46,290 bases of DNA from Hyphomicrobiales bacterium (GTDB taxonomy: Bacteria; Pseudomonadota; Alphaproteobacteria; Rhizobiales; Rhizobiaceae), in NCBI GenBank assembly GCA_900468065.1, contig UBTA01000052.1, positions 1 through 46,290 of the forward strand. Reading direction: 5' to 3'. The notes beneath the pieces are model-generated. The model searched no databases and was not told where the DNA came from. It saw only the letters and a list, made by a program, of their open reading frames with translations. Within the stretch, counting starts at the first letter, position 1. Each line of letters begins with the position of its first letter. Shown one piece after another: positions 17,060 to 25,362 of this stretch. The translations under genes were made by a program, and so were the position numbers.

Positions 17060-17758
17060 TCAGCCGCGGCGGCTGATGACAGGTCCCTTGGCGGAGCCGA
17101 ATTCCGCCAGAACGGTTTCGCCGGCAATGGCCGTCTGGCCAAGGCTGACGCGGGGCTCGGCGCCTTCCGGCAGGAAGACATCAAGACGCGAGCCGAACCG
17201 GATGAGGCCGAAGCGTTCACCGGCCTGCAGCGTGTCATTGGGGACCGACCAGCAAACGATACGGCGGGCAACGAGGCCGGCAATCTGGACAACGCCGATT
17301 TCACCATGCGCGGTTTCGATGACCAAGCCATTGCGCTCGTTCTCGTGGCTCGCCTTGTCCAGTTCCGCGTTGACGAACTTGCCGGGACGGTAAGCGATCC
17401 GGCGGATGGTGCCGCGCACGGGCGCGCGGTTCACATGGCAATTGAAGACATTCATGAACACGGTGATGCGCAGCATCGGCACCGTTCCGAGCCCAAGCTC
17501 TTCTGGCGGCGTCATCATCGCGATCGACGAGACGCGGCCATCGGCCGGACTGATGACAAGGTCATCGTCAAGCGGCGTCATGCGTTCGGGATCGCGGAAG
17601 AAATAGGCGCACCAGGCAGTCAGGATGAAGCCGATCCACATCAGCGGCTCCCAGAGGAAGCCGAGAACCAGCGAAACGACGAAGAAACCGGCGATGAAGG
17701 GATAGCCTTCCTTGTGCACCGGAACCAGCGTGTTGCGCACTGTATTGATCAAGCTCAT
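17060..17758 (-). CDS. psd: Phosphatidylserine decarboxylase proenzyme
   Basis: This enzyme converts phosphatidylserine to phosphatidylethanolamine at the inner membrane. At 232 residues it is the short PSD-A type usual in rhizobia. Hydrophobic segments at about 20-50 are followed by FFRDPER and the PADGRV motif (71-76). The self-cleavage site is the Gly-Ser pair in RFGSRLDVF (Ser about 190), where the pyruvoyl group forms. The start at 17758 gives the conserved [18 protein letters not shown]. It is the first gene of the psd-pssA operon and is divergent from the VOC gene. Confidence 0.95.
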   Translation of the reverse strand: MSLINTVRNTLVPVHKEGYPFIAGFFVVSLVLGFLWEPLMWIGFILTAWCAYFFRDPERMTPLDDDLVISPADGRVSSIAMMTPPEELGLGTVPMLRITVFMNVFNCHVNRAPVRGTIRRIAYRPGKFVNAELDKASHENERNGLVIETAHGEIGVVQIAGLVARRIVCWSVPNDTLQAGERFGLIRFGSRLDVFLPEGAEPRVSLGQTAIAGETVLAEFGSAKGPVISRRG

Positions 17759-17951
17759 CTTACGGCATCTCCTGCAAATTCGACGCCATGGACCTAACCT
17801 GAAAACAAGGCGGGAGCAATGCGGCGAAGCCGCTTTGCCGCCATGTTGACAATCTCTGCACACCAAGAGAAAATCTCTGTGTTGCTGTAGGGCGCATCGG
17901 CAAAAGCCGAAGGGGCTATGCCCACCTACGACAGAAACCGTAGCTGCGCCC

Positions 17952-18599
17952 ATGCCGAACCTCGAAAACTTGAAGAAGCAGGCCAAGCAATATCTGCGCT
18001 GGCATCGCGAACGGCACTATCCGGTGGCGGCGGTCATCCGCACCACTGTGCCCCGCTTCGCCCATCTTGCCGACCGCGAGGTTCTGGACGCCGCGTTCTC
18101 GCTTGCCGATGCCCAAGAGCTTGTTGCCCGCCAGAACGGTTTCGACCGATGGACGGCGCTGAAGACAGGAGCCCAAGCCATGAGCAATCCGACTGGAGAT
18201 ACATCCGAACACCCGCTCCTTAGCGGTGTGGAGGCAGTCCTTTATGTCTCCGATTTCGCCGCATCCCTGACCTTCTTCACCAAAAAACTCGGCTTCACCG
18301 TCGATTTTGCCTATGGCGAGCCGCCGTTCTATGGCGTCGTGGAGCGCGACAAGGCACGGCTTTGCCTGCGTCTCGTTTCTGAGCCGGTTTTCGTTGGCGA
18401 TATCCGGCAGCGCGCGGAACTGCTGTCGGCATCGATGACGCTCGACAGCGCCGCTGACATCAAGCGGCTGTTCCTCGATTATCAGGCGGCTGGTGCCGCC
18501 TTTCACCAGACATTAAAGACGCAGCCATGGGGCACACGGACGTTCATCGTGCTCGATCCGGACGGCAATCTGATCCTGTTCGCGGGACCGGGCGACTGA
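17952..18599 (+). CDS. VOC-domain protein with N-terminal helical domain
   Basis: This 215-residue protein joins two parts. Residues 1-78 are a helical domain starting [19 protein letters not shown] with [20 protein letters not shown], seen fused to different partner domains in other bacteria. Residues about 93-213 are a vicinal-oxygen-chelate (glyoxalase/bleomycin resistance) domain: [23 protein letters not shown] and [13 protein letters not shown] with a metal-ligand-like Glu/His pattern that is incomplete. A dioxygenase, lyase or drug-binding role is possible; none can be chosen. Divergent from psd, convergent with the ABC exporter gene. Confidence 0.85.
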   Translation: MPNLENLKKQAKQYLRWHRERHYPVAAVIRTTVPRFAHLADREVLDAAFSLADAQELVARQNGFDRWTALKTGAQAMSNPTGDTSEHPLLSGVEAVLYVSDFAASLTFFTKKLGFTVDFAYGEPPFYGVVERDKARLCLRLVSEPVFVGDIRQRAELLSASMTLDSAADIKRLFLDYQAAGAAFHQTLKTQPWGTRTFIVLDPDGNLILFAGPGD

Positions 18600-18602
18600 A
18601 GC

Positions 18603-20486
18603 TCAGACTGCCGCAGCACCGCGCACCACGACACCGAGATCGTCGCTTTCGCGTACCTTCTTCAGCATCTCTTCGGCCTGTGTCGCTTCGCGCTGGCGGT
18701 TCCACATCGAGGCATAGAGGCCGTCGCGATCGATCAGCTCGCCATGGGTACCGCGCTCGGCGATGCCGCCGTCCTTCAGCACGATGATCTCGTCGGCATG
18801 GATGACGGTGGACAGCCGGTGGGCGATGACCAGCGTCGTGCGGTTCTGCGAGACGATGTCGAGTGCCGTCTGGATCTCCTGCTCGGTGCGTGTATCGAGT
18901 GCCGAGGTCGCCTCGTCGAGGATGAGGATCGGCGGGCTTTTCAGGACCGTTCGGGCGATCGCCACGCGCTGTTTCTCGCCGCCCGACAATTTCAGGCCGC
19001 GCTCACCGACCATGGCACCATAGCCTTCCGGCAAGCTCTTGATGAAGCCGCCGATCTGGGCAATGTCGGCTGCCGCCTCGACCTCGGCCTGCGTGGCTGA
19101 GGTGCGCCCGTAGCGGATGTTGTAGGCAATGGTGTCGTTGAACAGCACCGTATCCTGCGGCACCATGCCGATGACGGCACGCAGGCTTTTCTGCTTCACG
19201 TCGCGCACATCCTGGCCATCGATGGTGATTGAGCCTTCCTGCACGTCGTAAAACCGGTAAAGCAGCCGGGACAGTGTCGACTTGCCAGCTCCCGAGGGAC
19301 CGACCACTGCAACCGTCTTGCCGGCCGGCACATCAAACGAGATGCCCTTGAGAATCGGGCGGGCGGGATCATAGGCGAAGTGAACGTCCTTGAAGGCGAT
19401 GGCGCCCTTGTCGATCGCCAGTTCCACCGCATCCGAGCTATCGACCACCTCTGCCTCAACCTCCAGCAGATCGAACATCTGTTCGATATCGGTCAGGCCC
19501 TGGCGGATTTCGCGATAGACGAAGCCGATGAAATTGAGCGGGATAGAGAGCTGCATCAGCATGGCGTTGATGAAGACGAAATCGCCAAGCGACTGTTCGC
19601 CGCGCTGGACGGCGAGCGCCGACATCACCATCATGATCGCCGTACCGGCGCCGAAAATCACCGCCTGGCCAAAGTTCAGCCAGCCGAGCGAGGTCCAGAC
19701 CTGCGTCGCCGAACGCTCATAGCGCTCCATCGACTGATCGAAGCGCTTCGCTTCCATTTCCTCGTTGCCGAAATATTTGACCGTCTCGAAGTTGAGCAGC
19801 GAATCGATCGCCTTGGTATTGGCGTCGGTATCGCTGTCGTTCATGGCGCGGCGGATGCCGATCCGCCAGTCGCTCGCCTTGATGGTGAACCAGATATAGA
19901 TGACGACGGTTACGGCGGTGACCATCAGGTAGCTGAAACCGTAGCCCCACCAGAAGATGATCGCCGTCATCAGAAACTCGATGAGGGTCGGCACCGTGTT
20001 GAGGATGGTGAAGCGGACGATCGTCTCGATGCCCTTGGTGCCGCGCTCGATGATGCGCGACAGGCCGCCGGTGCGCCGCTCCAGATGGAAGCGTAGCGAC
20101 AGCTGGTGCATATGGATGAAGGTGCGATAGGCGAGCTGGCGCACCGCATGCTGGCCGACGCTGGCAAACAGCGCATCGCGCAGCTGGTTGAGCCCTGCCT
20201 GTAGCAGGCGGGCAAGATTATAGGCCAGCACCAGCATGACGGCGCCGGTGAAGACGACGGGCAGGACGCCGACAATATCGGTCTTGCCATTCAGCGCATC
20301 GGTCGCCCATTTGAAGAAATAGGGCACCAGCAGCAGCACGACCTTGGCGATCAAAAGGATGACCGTCGCCCAGACGACGCGCATCTTCAGATCCGCGCGG
20401 TCACTCGGCCACATATAGGGCCAGAGGTTGATGATCGTCTGCAGCGGATTGCCTGAATCCGCCGATACCGTCTTCTTCTGCGCCAC
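18603..20486 (-). CDS. Atm1-type ABC half-transporter (permease plus ATPase)
   Basis: This 627-residue half-transporter has six membrane segments in the first 330 residues and an ATPase domain after it. The LLNFETVKYFGNEEMEAKRFD segment is a hallmark of the Atm1/ABCB7 group, which exports glutathione-bound or sulfur-containing species and confers heavy-metal tolerance in bacteria. The ATPase has Walker A GPSGAGKST, signature LSGGEKQR, Walker B ILILDEATSALD and the H-loop IAHRLST. The start is a GTG. It probably works as a homodimer. The gene is alone, with the LysM gene upstream on the same strand ending in a terminator. Confidence 0.93.
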   Translation of the reverse strand: MAQKKTVSADSGNPLQTIINLWPYMWPSDRADLKMRVVWATVILLIAKVVLLLVPYFFKWATDALNGKTDIVGVLPVVFTGAVMLVLAYNLARLLQAGLNQLRDALFASVGQHAVRQLAYRTFIHMHQLSLRFHLERRTGGLSRIIERGTKGIETIVRFTILNTVPTLIEFLMTAIIFWWGYGFSYLMVTAVTVVIYIWFTIKASDWRIGIRRAMNDSDTDANTKAIDSLLNFETVKYFGNEEMEAKRFDQSMERYERSATQVWTSLGWLNFGQAVIFGAGTAIMMVMSALAVQRGEQSLGDFVFINAMLMQLSIPLNFIGFVYREIRQGLTDIEQMFDLLEVEAEVVDSSDAVELAIDKGAIAFKDVHFAYDPARPILKGISFDVPAGKTVAVVGPSGAGKSTLSRLLYRFYDVQEGSITIDGQDVRDVKQKSLRAVIGMVPQDTVLFNDTIAYNIRYGRTSATQAEVEAAADIAQIGGFIKSLPEGYGAMVGERGLKLSGGEKQRVAIARTVLKSPPILILDEATSALDTRTEQEIQTALDIVSQNRTTLVIAHRLSTVIHADEIIVLKDGGIAERGTHGELIDRDGLYASMWNRQREATQAEEMLKKVRESDDLGVVVRGAAAV

Positions 20487-20603
20487 GTCTTGTCTCGCCT
20501 TCGTTCCCCGGCCGCCTTGTCAGAGACAGCCGTCATTGCACGCCTTGAATGTCGCGCGGATGAAGGGCATCCGGCAAAGGCGCACAAACGCAATTTTCCA
20601 ATT

Positions 20604-20631
20604 AAAAGCGGCGCCCTTCTCAAGGCGCCGC
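20604..20631 (-). terminator. Rho-independent terminator of the LysM gene
   Basis: On the minus strand GCGGCGCC pairs with GGCGCCGC (20624-20631 with 20608-20615) around an eight-base loop, followed by TTTTAATT. This is a good factor-independent terminator, and separates the LysM gene from the ABC exporter gene. The rest of the 205-base gap shows no gene. Confidence 0.85.
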
Positions 20632-20691
20632 ATTATGTTTCAGATAAGTCTCATCATCGCCCGCTGCAATGGAGCGACACGTGAAAAGCCG

Positions 20692-22554
20692 TCAAGGCAG
20701 ATGCTTCACATGCTTGCGGTGCATCTCTTCCGATTCGGTTTCAGACATTGCCTTGTCCGGCAGGCCGAAGATCTGACCCGGCAGAATCCGGTCGGGATCG
20801 GTGATCTGATCCTCGTTGGCAAGGTAGATCGTGGTGTAGCGCACGCCCGCGCCATAGACGCGGCGCGAGATCTGCCAGAGCGTATCACCACGACGGATGA
20901 TGACCGAGGTCTTGCTCTGCTGCAAAGGCGCCTGCTGGACGGTTTCGGGTTCGCCAGCCGCCTGCCCCGTTGCCGGGGATGTGGTGCTTGCGGCACCGCC
21001 GGTTGCCGTTGCGGCAGTGCCTGACTCTGCGGCAGGCTTCTGCGCCGTTTCCGTCGCATCCGCGGGTTTGGCCGCGGTGCCGTCCTGAGCCGGGGCGGCG
21101 CTGGTTGCCGCAGCACTATCCTGAACGGGCGCAGGCGTCGCGGTTTCCGCCACCACCGCATCGTTGCCCGTGCCATCGGTACGTGGCATCAGCGCCGAGC
21201 CGACTGCAGCCTCGATCTGGCCAAGCGACGCCGAAACGCTCGGCGCATCCTTCGGAAGCGCCTTCAGCATGGCAAGCGCATCCGACGCTGCCTTTGATGT
21301 CTTGGCCGCCATCTCGCGGACGCCTGCATCGAGATTGTCGGCAACCTTGAAATCCGCCAGCGACTTCAACGCAATTTCGGTGGACGACCGTGCAGCCGCC
21401 AGTTCCTCATCGGTCGGTACCTTGCCATTGGCAAAGAGCCCCTTCAGCAAGCCAAGCGCCTTGGTGGCCTCCAATCGCAGGCCATCGAAGCTGCCGCCTT
21501 CGAACGGCACGACGGAACCTTGTGCATTGCCTTGCGCAACGGCTGCCACCTGATCGCCAACCGGACGATCGAACGGCACGGCCGCACGCAACTCGACCTT
21601 GCTGCCATCGGCCCCCATCATATCCGCACGAATGGTGTGATTGCCGACCGGCAGATTAATCGTGCCATCGACGACGAAGCGGCCCTGTTCATCAGCCTTG
21701 GTTTCGCCGACCAGAACGTCGTCGGCATAGATGCGCACCAGAGCGCCGGCCTTTGCATTGCCGGCCACGAACATCTTCTTGCCTTCGATCTCGACGGCGG
21801 AAACGCCGACGGCCGATTTTTCGTTCGTGGCGGGGACAACGGCCACGTCAGATGTGGCTGCAGCTGTGGACCCGGCGGCCGGCTTGGCGGCATTCGTTGC
21901 CGATGCCGATGCATCCGGCGCCGGTTCGGCCTTGGTCACTCCACCGTCAACCGCGTCAGCCACGGGCTTGGTGAGGATGCGGCTGGCTTCACCGGGTTTC
22001 GACACCATGGCGAGCAGTTCGCCGGTCTTGTCCTTGGGGATCGAGACAGTGGCGACTTCTTCCGAGGACTTGGTCACGCCGTTTTCGCCGACACTGCGCA
22101 GCGTCAGCTGATAGTCGCCGGCCGGAAGCGGCGTGTCGAAAATCGCGGCAAAATCGCCGGTCGCGCCGACATCGGCCGTACCAACGATCGTCTCTCCATT
22201 GACGATTTCGACCTTTGTGTTCGGCTGGGCCCGTCCGGCAATGACAGTCGAGCCGTCCGGTTCGACCCGCAGCACATCGAAGCCAGGCACCGTCCATGCG
22301 GCGGCTGGATCAGCAGGCTTGCCGTCGGTCGCAGTCGCTGTTTCGCTGGAAGCCGTCGGGCGGGCGCCCTTGGCGTCTGCCGGTTTGTCACCAGCGGGTT
22401 TTGTCTCCGCAGTAACCGCTGGCGTCTGCGCCGGACTATTTGCAGTGACCTTGCCCTTGTCGCCGTTGATATTGGGCATGACAAAGAAAATCATCAGCAG
22501 CGACGCAATTGCCAGGACGATAAGGGCCACCCAGCCGGCCTTGTTCTTCATCAT
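20692..22554 (-). CDS. LysM-domain envelope protein with low-complexity linkers
   Basis: This 620-residue protein is anchored by one N-terminal membrane segment (about 8-25). Long Ala/Thr/Pro/Lys-rich linkers separate two Ig-like repeats (VLRVEPDGSTVIAGRAQPNTKVEIVNG and the later VSAVEIEGKKMFVAGNAKAG). Near the C-terminus is one LysM peptidoglycan-binding module (about 550-599, IIRRGDTLWQISRRVYGAG). It probably links the inner membrane to the cell wall; a related family in rhizobia is described only as a LysM peptidoglycan-binding protein. Start ATG 22554 has GGAG six bases upstream; ATG 22560 and 22551 are alternatives. Confidence 0.88.
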   Translation of the reverse strand: MMKNKAGWVALIVLAIASLLMIFFVMPNINGDKGKVTANSPAQTPAVTAETKPAGDKPADAKGARPTASSETATATDGKPADPAAAWTVPGFDVLRVEPDGSTVIAGRAQPNTKVEIVNGETIVGTADVGATGDFAAIFDTPLPAGDYQLTLRSVGENGVTKSSEEVATVSIPKDKTGELLAMVSKPGEASRILTKPVADAVDGGVTKAEPAPDASASATNAAKPAAGSTAAATSDVAVVPATNEKSAVGVSAVEIEGKKMFVAGNAKAGALVRIYADDVLVGETKADEQGRFVVDGTINLPVGNHTIRADMMGADGSKVELRAAVPFDRPVGDQVAAVAQGNAQGSVVPFEGGSFDGLRLEATKALGLLKGLFANGKVPTDEELAAARSSTEIALKSLADFKVADNLDAGVREMAAKTSKAASDALAMLKALPKDAPSVSASLGQIEAAVGSALMPRTDGTGNDAVVAETATPAPVQDSAAATSAAPAQDGTAAKPADATETAQKPAAESGTAATATGGAASTTSPATGQAAGEPETVQQAPLQQSKTSVIIRRGDTLWQISRRVYGAGVRYTTIYLANEDQITDPDRILPGQIFGLPDKAMSETESEEMHRKHVKHLP

Positions 22555-22813
22555 GCACATCTCCAATTGGCCCGGAACCTTCTGCACCCAACAGAGGCAC
22601 AGAAGGACAGCCTTTTCCAAGCCTTTATGCCCGCAGCTTTCCGCCTGTTTTTGCTGAACGGAATCAGCCTGCCCATAACGTCAGCTCATGCTTAAAAATT
22701 GCTAACGATTCCCGAGGTTTTCCACAAGCATCGCCGCATGTTCAGACTGGCCGAAAGCCCTGTTTCCCGTCATTTTTCTTGACGCATGCAGCCGCGCGAT
22801 GTCTCTTTGGGCC

Positions 22814-23434
22814 ATGAGTGAGAAAAATATCCCGATTCGATCCGTTTGCGTCTACTGCGGCTCCCAGCCCGGACGCGATCCGTCCTTCATGGACGCCGGC
22901 CGGATTCTCGGCAAATCCATCGCCGAGAACCATCTTCGCCTCGTCTATGGCGGCGGCACGAAAGGCATCATGGGCGCCGTCGCAAGCGGCGTTCTTTCGC
23001 ATGGCGGCCGTGTTACCGGCATTATACCAGAATTCCTGATGGATATGGAGGCCACCCGTCATTCGCTGGGACAGCTCAGCGAACTGATCGTCACGCCCGA
23101 CATGCATGACCGCAAACACAAGATGTTCGAGCGCTCGGATGCCTTCGTGACCCTGCCCGGCGGCATCGGCACGCTTGAGGAAATCGTCGAGGTAATGACC
23201 TGGGCGCAGCTCGGCCGCCACCGCAAGCCGATCGTGCTCGTCAACATCAATGGTTTCTGGGATCCGCTGATGAAGCTGATCCACCATATGGCCGACAGCG
23301 GCTTCATCCACACAGCCCATCTCGTCCAGCCGCTGGTCATCGACGCGGCCGACGAGGTCGTCCCGGCTTTGCTGGACCATTGGGCAAGCCAGGTCGATCG
23401 CGATGGCGACGACGGGATCATCGCCAAGCTGTGA
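22814..23434 (+). CDS. LOG-family protein (Rossmann fold)
   Basis: This 206-residue protein matches the TIGR00730/LOG family. It has the N-terminal VCVYCGSQPG (residues 11-20), LVYGGGTKGIMG (about 43-54) and the nucleotide-binding PGGIGTLEE (115-123). Plant LOG and bacterial homologues release cytokinin bases from nucleotides; many bacterial members are nucleoside-monophosphate N-glycosidases. No cytokinin gene cluster is nearby. The start is uncertain: ATG 22799 in frame adds five residues (MSLWA) and neither has a strong ribosome binding site. Confidence 0.9.
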   Translation: MSEKNIPIRSVCVYCGSQPGRDPSFMDAGRILGKSIAENHLRLVYGGGTKGIMGAVASGVLSHGGRVTGIIPEFLMDMEATRHSLGQLSELIVTPDMHDRKHKMFERSDAFVTLPGGIGTLEEIVEVMTWAQLGRHRKPIVLVNINGFWDPLMKLIHHMADSGFIHTAHLVQPLVIDAADEVVPALLDHWASQVDRDGDDGIIAKL

Positions 23435-23543
23435 TGCTATCGGCCGGAATGGCATTTGACATGGCATCCGGCCCGATTTCTGCAGTGTTGATCGCTCTGC
23501 CACAGAGTTGTATTCTGTCGTCAGCATTGGTCGAGCTAGGAAG

Positions 23544-23789
23544 ATGAGTTCCATGGGCGATAAGAACGGCATTTCCGAAGACCTCAGCCGCCGAATCGAC
23601 AAGCTGGCAGCCCGCTCCGCCTTGACGCGCCAGCAGATCATCGAGGATGCCTTGTCGCACGGCCGCTCCCTTGCCTGGCAGGAAAAGTGGATTGAGGGCG
23701 TGCAGGATGGTATCAAGGAAGCGGATCGTGGCGACTTTGCCACCGCCGAAGACATCGCAGCGGTTCTCAACAAATACAATCCGACATAG
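23544..23789 (+). CDS. RHH-type antitoxin
   Basis: This protein of about 81 residues has a CopG/RHH-like segment, SEDLSRRIDKLAARSALTRQQIIEDALSHG, followed by an acidic region ending in AAVLNKYNPT. It precedes a RelE/ParE-type gene by 5 bases, so the pair is read as a toxin-antitoxin module with the antitoxin first. ATG 23553, with AGGAAG nine bases upstream, is an alternative start three residues shorter. Confidence 0.82.
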   Translation: MSSMGDKNGISEDLSRRIDKLAARSALTRQQIIEDALSHGRSLAWQEKWIEGVQDGIKEADRGDFATAEDIAAVLNKYNPT

Positions 23790-23794
23790 AAACA

Positions 23795-24082
23795 GTGCGG
23801 ATCGTCTGGACGAAACGCTACCTGCTGGAGCTTGACCGCATCGGCGATTACATTGCCGCGCGCAATCTGCGAGCCGCCGCCCGCGTCGTCAATGATATTC
23901 ATTCCAAAACGCACAGGCTGTTATCGGATAACCCCTTCATCGGGCGCCGGGGCGAGATCGAGGGCACACGCGAACTCGTGATACCCGGCCTGCCATACAT
24001 CGTTGCGTATCGCGTCGGAGATACACAAATCGAAATTCTCTTCGTCCAGCATGGGGCGCGCGAATGGCCAGACAACGCCTGA
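23795..24082 (+). CDS. RelE/ParE-superfamily toxin
   Basis: This 95-residue protein has the superfamily pattern: VWTKRYLLELDRIGDYIAARNLRAAARVV, then NPFIGRRGEIEGTRELVIPGLPYIVAYRVGDTQIEILFVQHGAREWP. The C-terminal Arg and the LPYIVAYRV strand are typical of the RelE/ParE fold; whether it cuts mRNA or blocks gyrase cannot be told. The start is a GTG without a strong ribosome binding site, so translation may depend on the antitoxin gene just before it. It is not a close match to the toxin at 10.5 kb. Confidence 0.85.
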   Translation: MRIVWTKRYLLELDRIGDYIAARNLRAAARVVNDIHSKTHRLLSDNPFIGRRGEIEGTRELVIPGLPYIVAYRVGDTQIEILFVQHGAREWPDNA

Positions 24083-24120
24083 AGCGCGGCATGATCTTTG
24101 AGGATCACTAACCGCGCTTT
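24082..24120 (+). terminator. Terminator of the RHH/RelE module
   Basis: AAGCGCGG at 24082-24089 pairs with CCGCGCTT at 24112-24119, followed by TTTGGGT. A shorter GATC/GATC pairing sits in the loop. It starts within the last codon of the toxin gene. Confidence 0.65.
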
Positions 24121-24154
24121 GGGTCTTTGATTTTCACATATCGTTCGAGCAGAA

Positions 24155-24178
24155 CCGCAGCGCACGTTTGTGCTGCGG
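24155..24178 (-). terminator. Candidate rarD terminator
   Basis: CCGCAGC at 24155-24161 pairs with GCTGCGG at 24172-24178, and further AC/GT pairing is possible inside. It lies 6 bases beyond the rarD stop codon on its downstream side. No strong T-run follows on the minus strand. Confidence 0.5.
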
Positions 24179-24183
24179 CTTGG

Positions 24184-25122
24184 TTATTCGGCGGGGTTCG
24201 GCACAGCTGCCCGGCGAGCACGGCTTTCGAGGATCATCGAGGTCGAATAAACAGCCAGCGCTGCCCAGATCAGGATGAAGGCGATCAGCTTCGAGGTGCC
24301 GAAGGGCTCGTGGAAGACGAAGACAGCGATGATGAAGATCATTGTTGGGGCGATATACTGCATGATGCCGATGGTCGAGAGCTTCAACAGCTTGGCGCCG
24401 TTGGCATAGATCATCAACGGGATCGCCGTCACCACGCCGCAGGCCATCAGCCAGGCGACATCCACCCAGCCGGTATCGATGAAATGTCCCTGGCCTGTGA
24501 ATTCCAGATAGGCGATATAGCCGAGGGCCGGAACGCTGAGCAGCAGCACTTCCAGGAAGAAGCCCTGGTTGGGACCAACAGGCAGGGTCTTGCGGAAGAA
24601 GGCATACAGCCCCCACGACAGCGCCAGACCGATGGAAACCCAGGGCAGACCGCCTGCGTCAAAGGCCAACACAACGACGGCGATAGCAGCCAGAACAATC
24701 GCGACGACCTGCGCCGGATTGAGTTTTTCCTTCAGGAGCACTGCACCGAGGAAGATCGAGAACAGCGGGTTGATATAATAGCCAAGCGCCGTTTCCAGCG
24801 CCCGCCCTGCCCCGATTGCCCAGACATAGATGCCCCAGTTGATGGTGATCAACACTGCCGTCAGCATCGCCATCTTCAGCATGCGCGGGGTGCGCAGGGC
24901 CACCTTCACGTCATCCGTGCGGCCAAGCAGGATAAGGACGGCACCGGCGAGCGGCACCGACCAGACGATGCGGTGCGCCACGACCTCGGAAGCCGGGATA
25001 TGGGCAATCGCCTTCATGAAGAACGGCAGGAAGCCCCAGAGAAGATAGGCAGTCAGCGCGAAGGCGAAGCCCCGGGGTGAATCGCCATTTTGCACCGCTG
25101 GTGATTGTTTCGCGTCAGACAT
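24184..25122 (-). CDS. rarD: RarD-like EamA-family transporter
   Basis: This 312-residue inner-membrane protein has about ten hydrophobic segments in two EamA halves. The N-terminus GFAFALTAYLLWGFLPFFMKAIAHIPASEVVAHRIVWS and the second-half LSTIGIMQYIAPTMIFIIAVFVFHE match the RarD (chloramphenicol-sensitive) family. The transported molecule is not known; family members move small metabolites. It is convergent with the RelE toxin gene and divergent from cpdB. Confidence 0.9.
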   Translation of the reverse strand: MSDAKQSPAVQNGDSPRGFAFALTAYLLWGFLPFFMKAIAHIPASEVVAHRIVWSVPLAGAVLILLGRTDDVKVALRTPRMLKMAMLTAVLITINWGIYVWAIGAGRALETALGYYINPLFSIFLGAVLLKEKLNPAQVVAIVLAAIAVVVLAFDAGGLPWVSIGLALSWGLYAFFRKTLPVGPNQGFFLEVLLLSVPALGYIAYLEFTGQGHFIDTGWVDVAWLMACGVVTAIPLMIYANGAKLLKLSTIGIMQYIAPTMIFIIAVFVFHEPFGTSKLIAFILIWAALAVYSTSMILESRARRAAVPNPAE

Positions 25123-25362
25123 GGCATTTCATTCCGTTTCGGCTTGCCCTGTGGCAGCCTTCAGTCATTTTGGCCGTCGTACTCCAAAGTCGATTGATCA
25201 ACCAATTCATTTCCGTGAACCTTTCTACAGCAAAGCTCACAATCGACGGTCAGAGAATTGTTACGAGATTGACGAAACACCCAGATTTTACGGGGTGCAT
25301 TTCACAGTCTGGCGCTCTACGTTCCCTCCAGGCAATGACCGGTCAGACGAAGGAACCTCAAG

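Noticed and set aside
22692-22706. CtrA-like box TTAA-N6-CTAAC upstream of the LOG gene
   Set aside because: Spacing is one base short and the second half has a mismatch. A similar site at 28363-28377 has the same faults. Neither meets TTAA-N7-TTAAC.
22814-23434. Lysine decarboxylase annotation for the LOG-family gene
   Set aside because: Older databases use that name, but the PGGIGTLEE motif marks the LOG nucleotide hydrolase family and there is no PLP-binding lysine motif.
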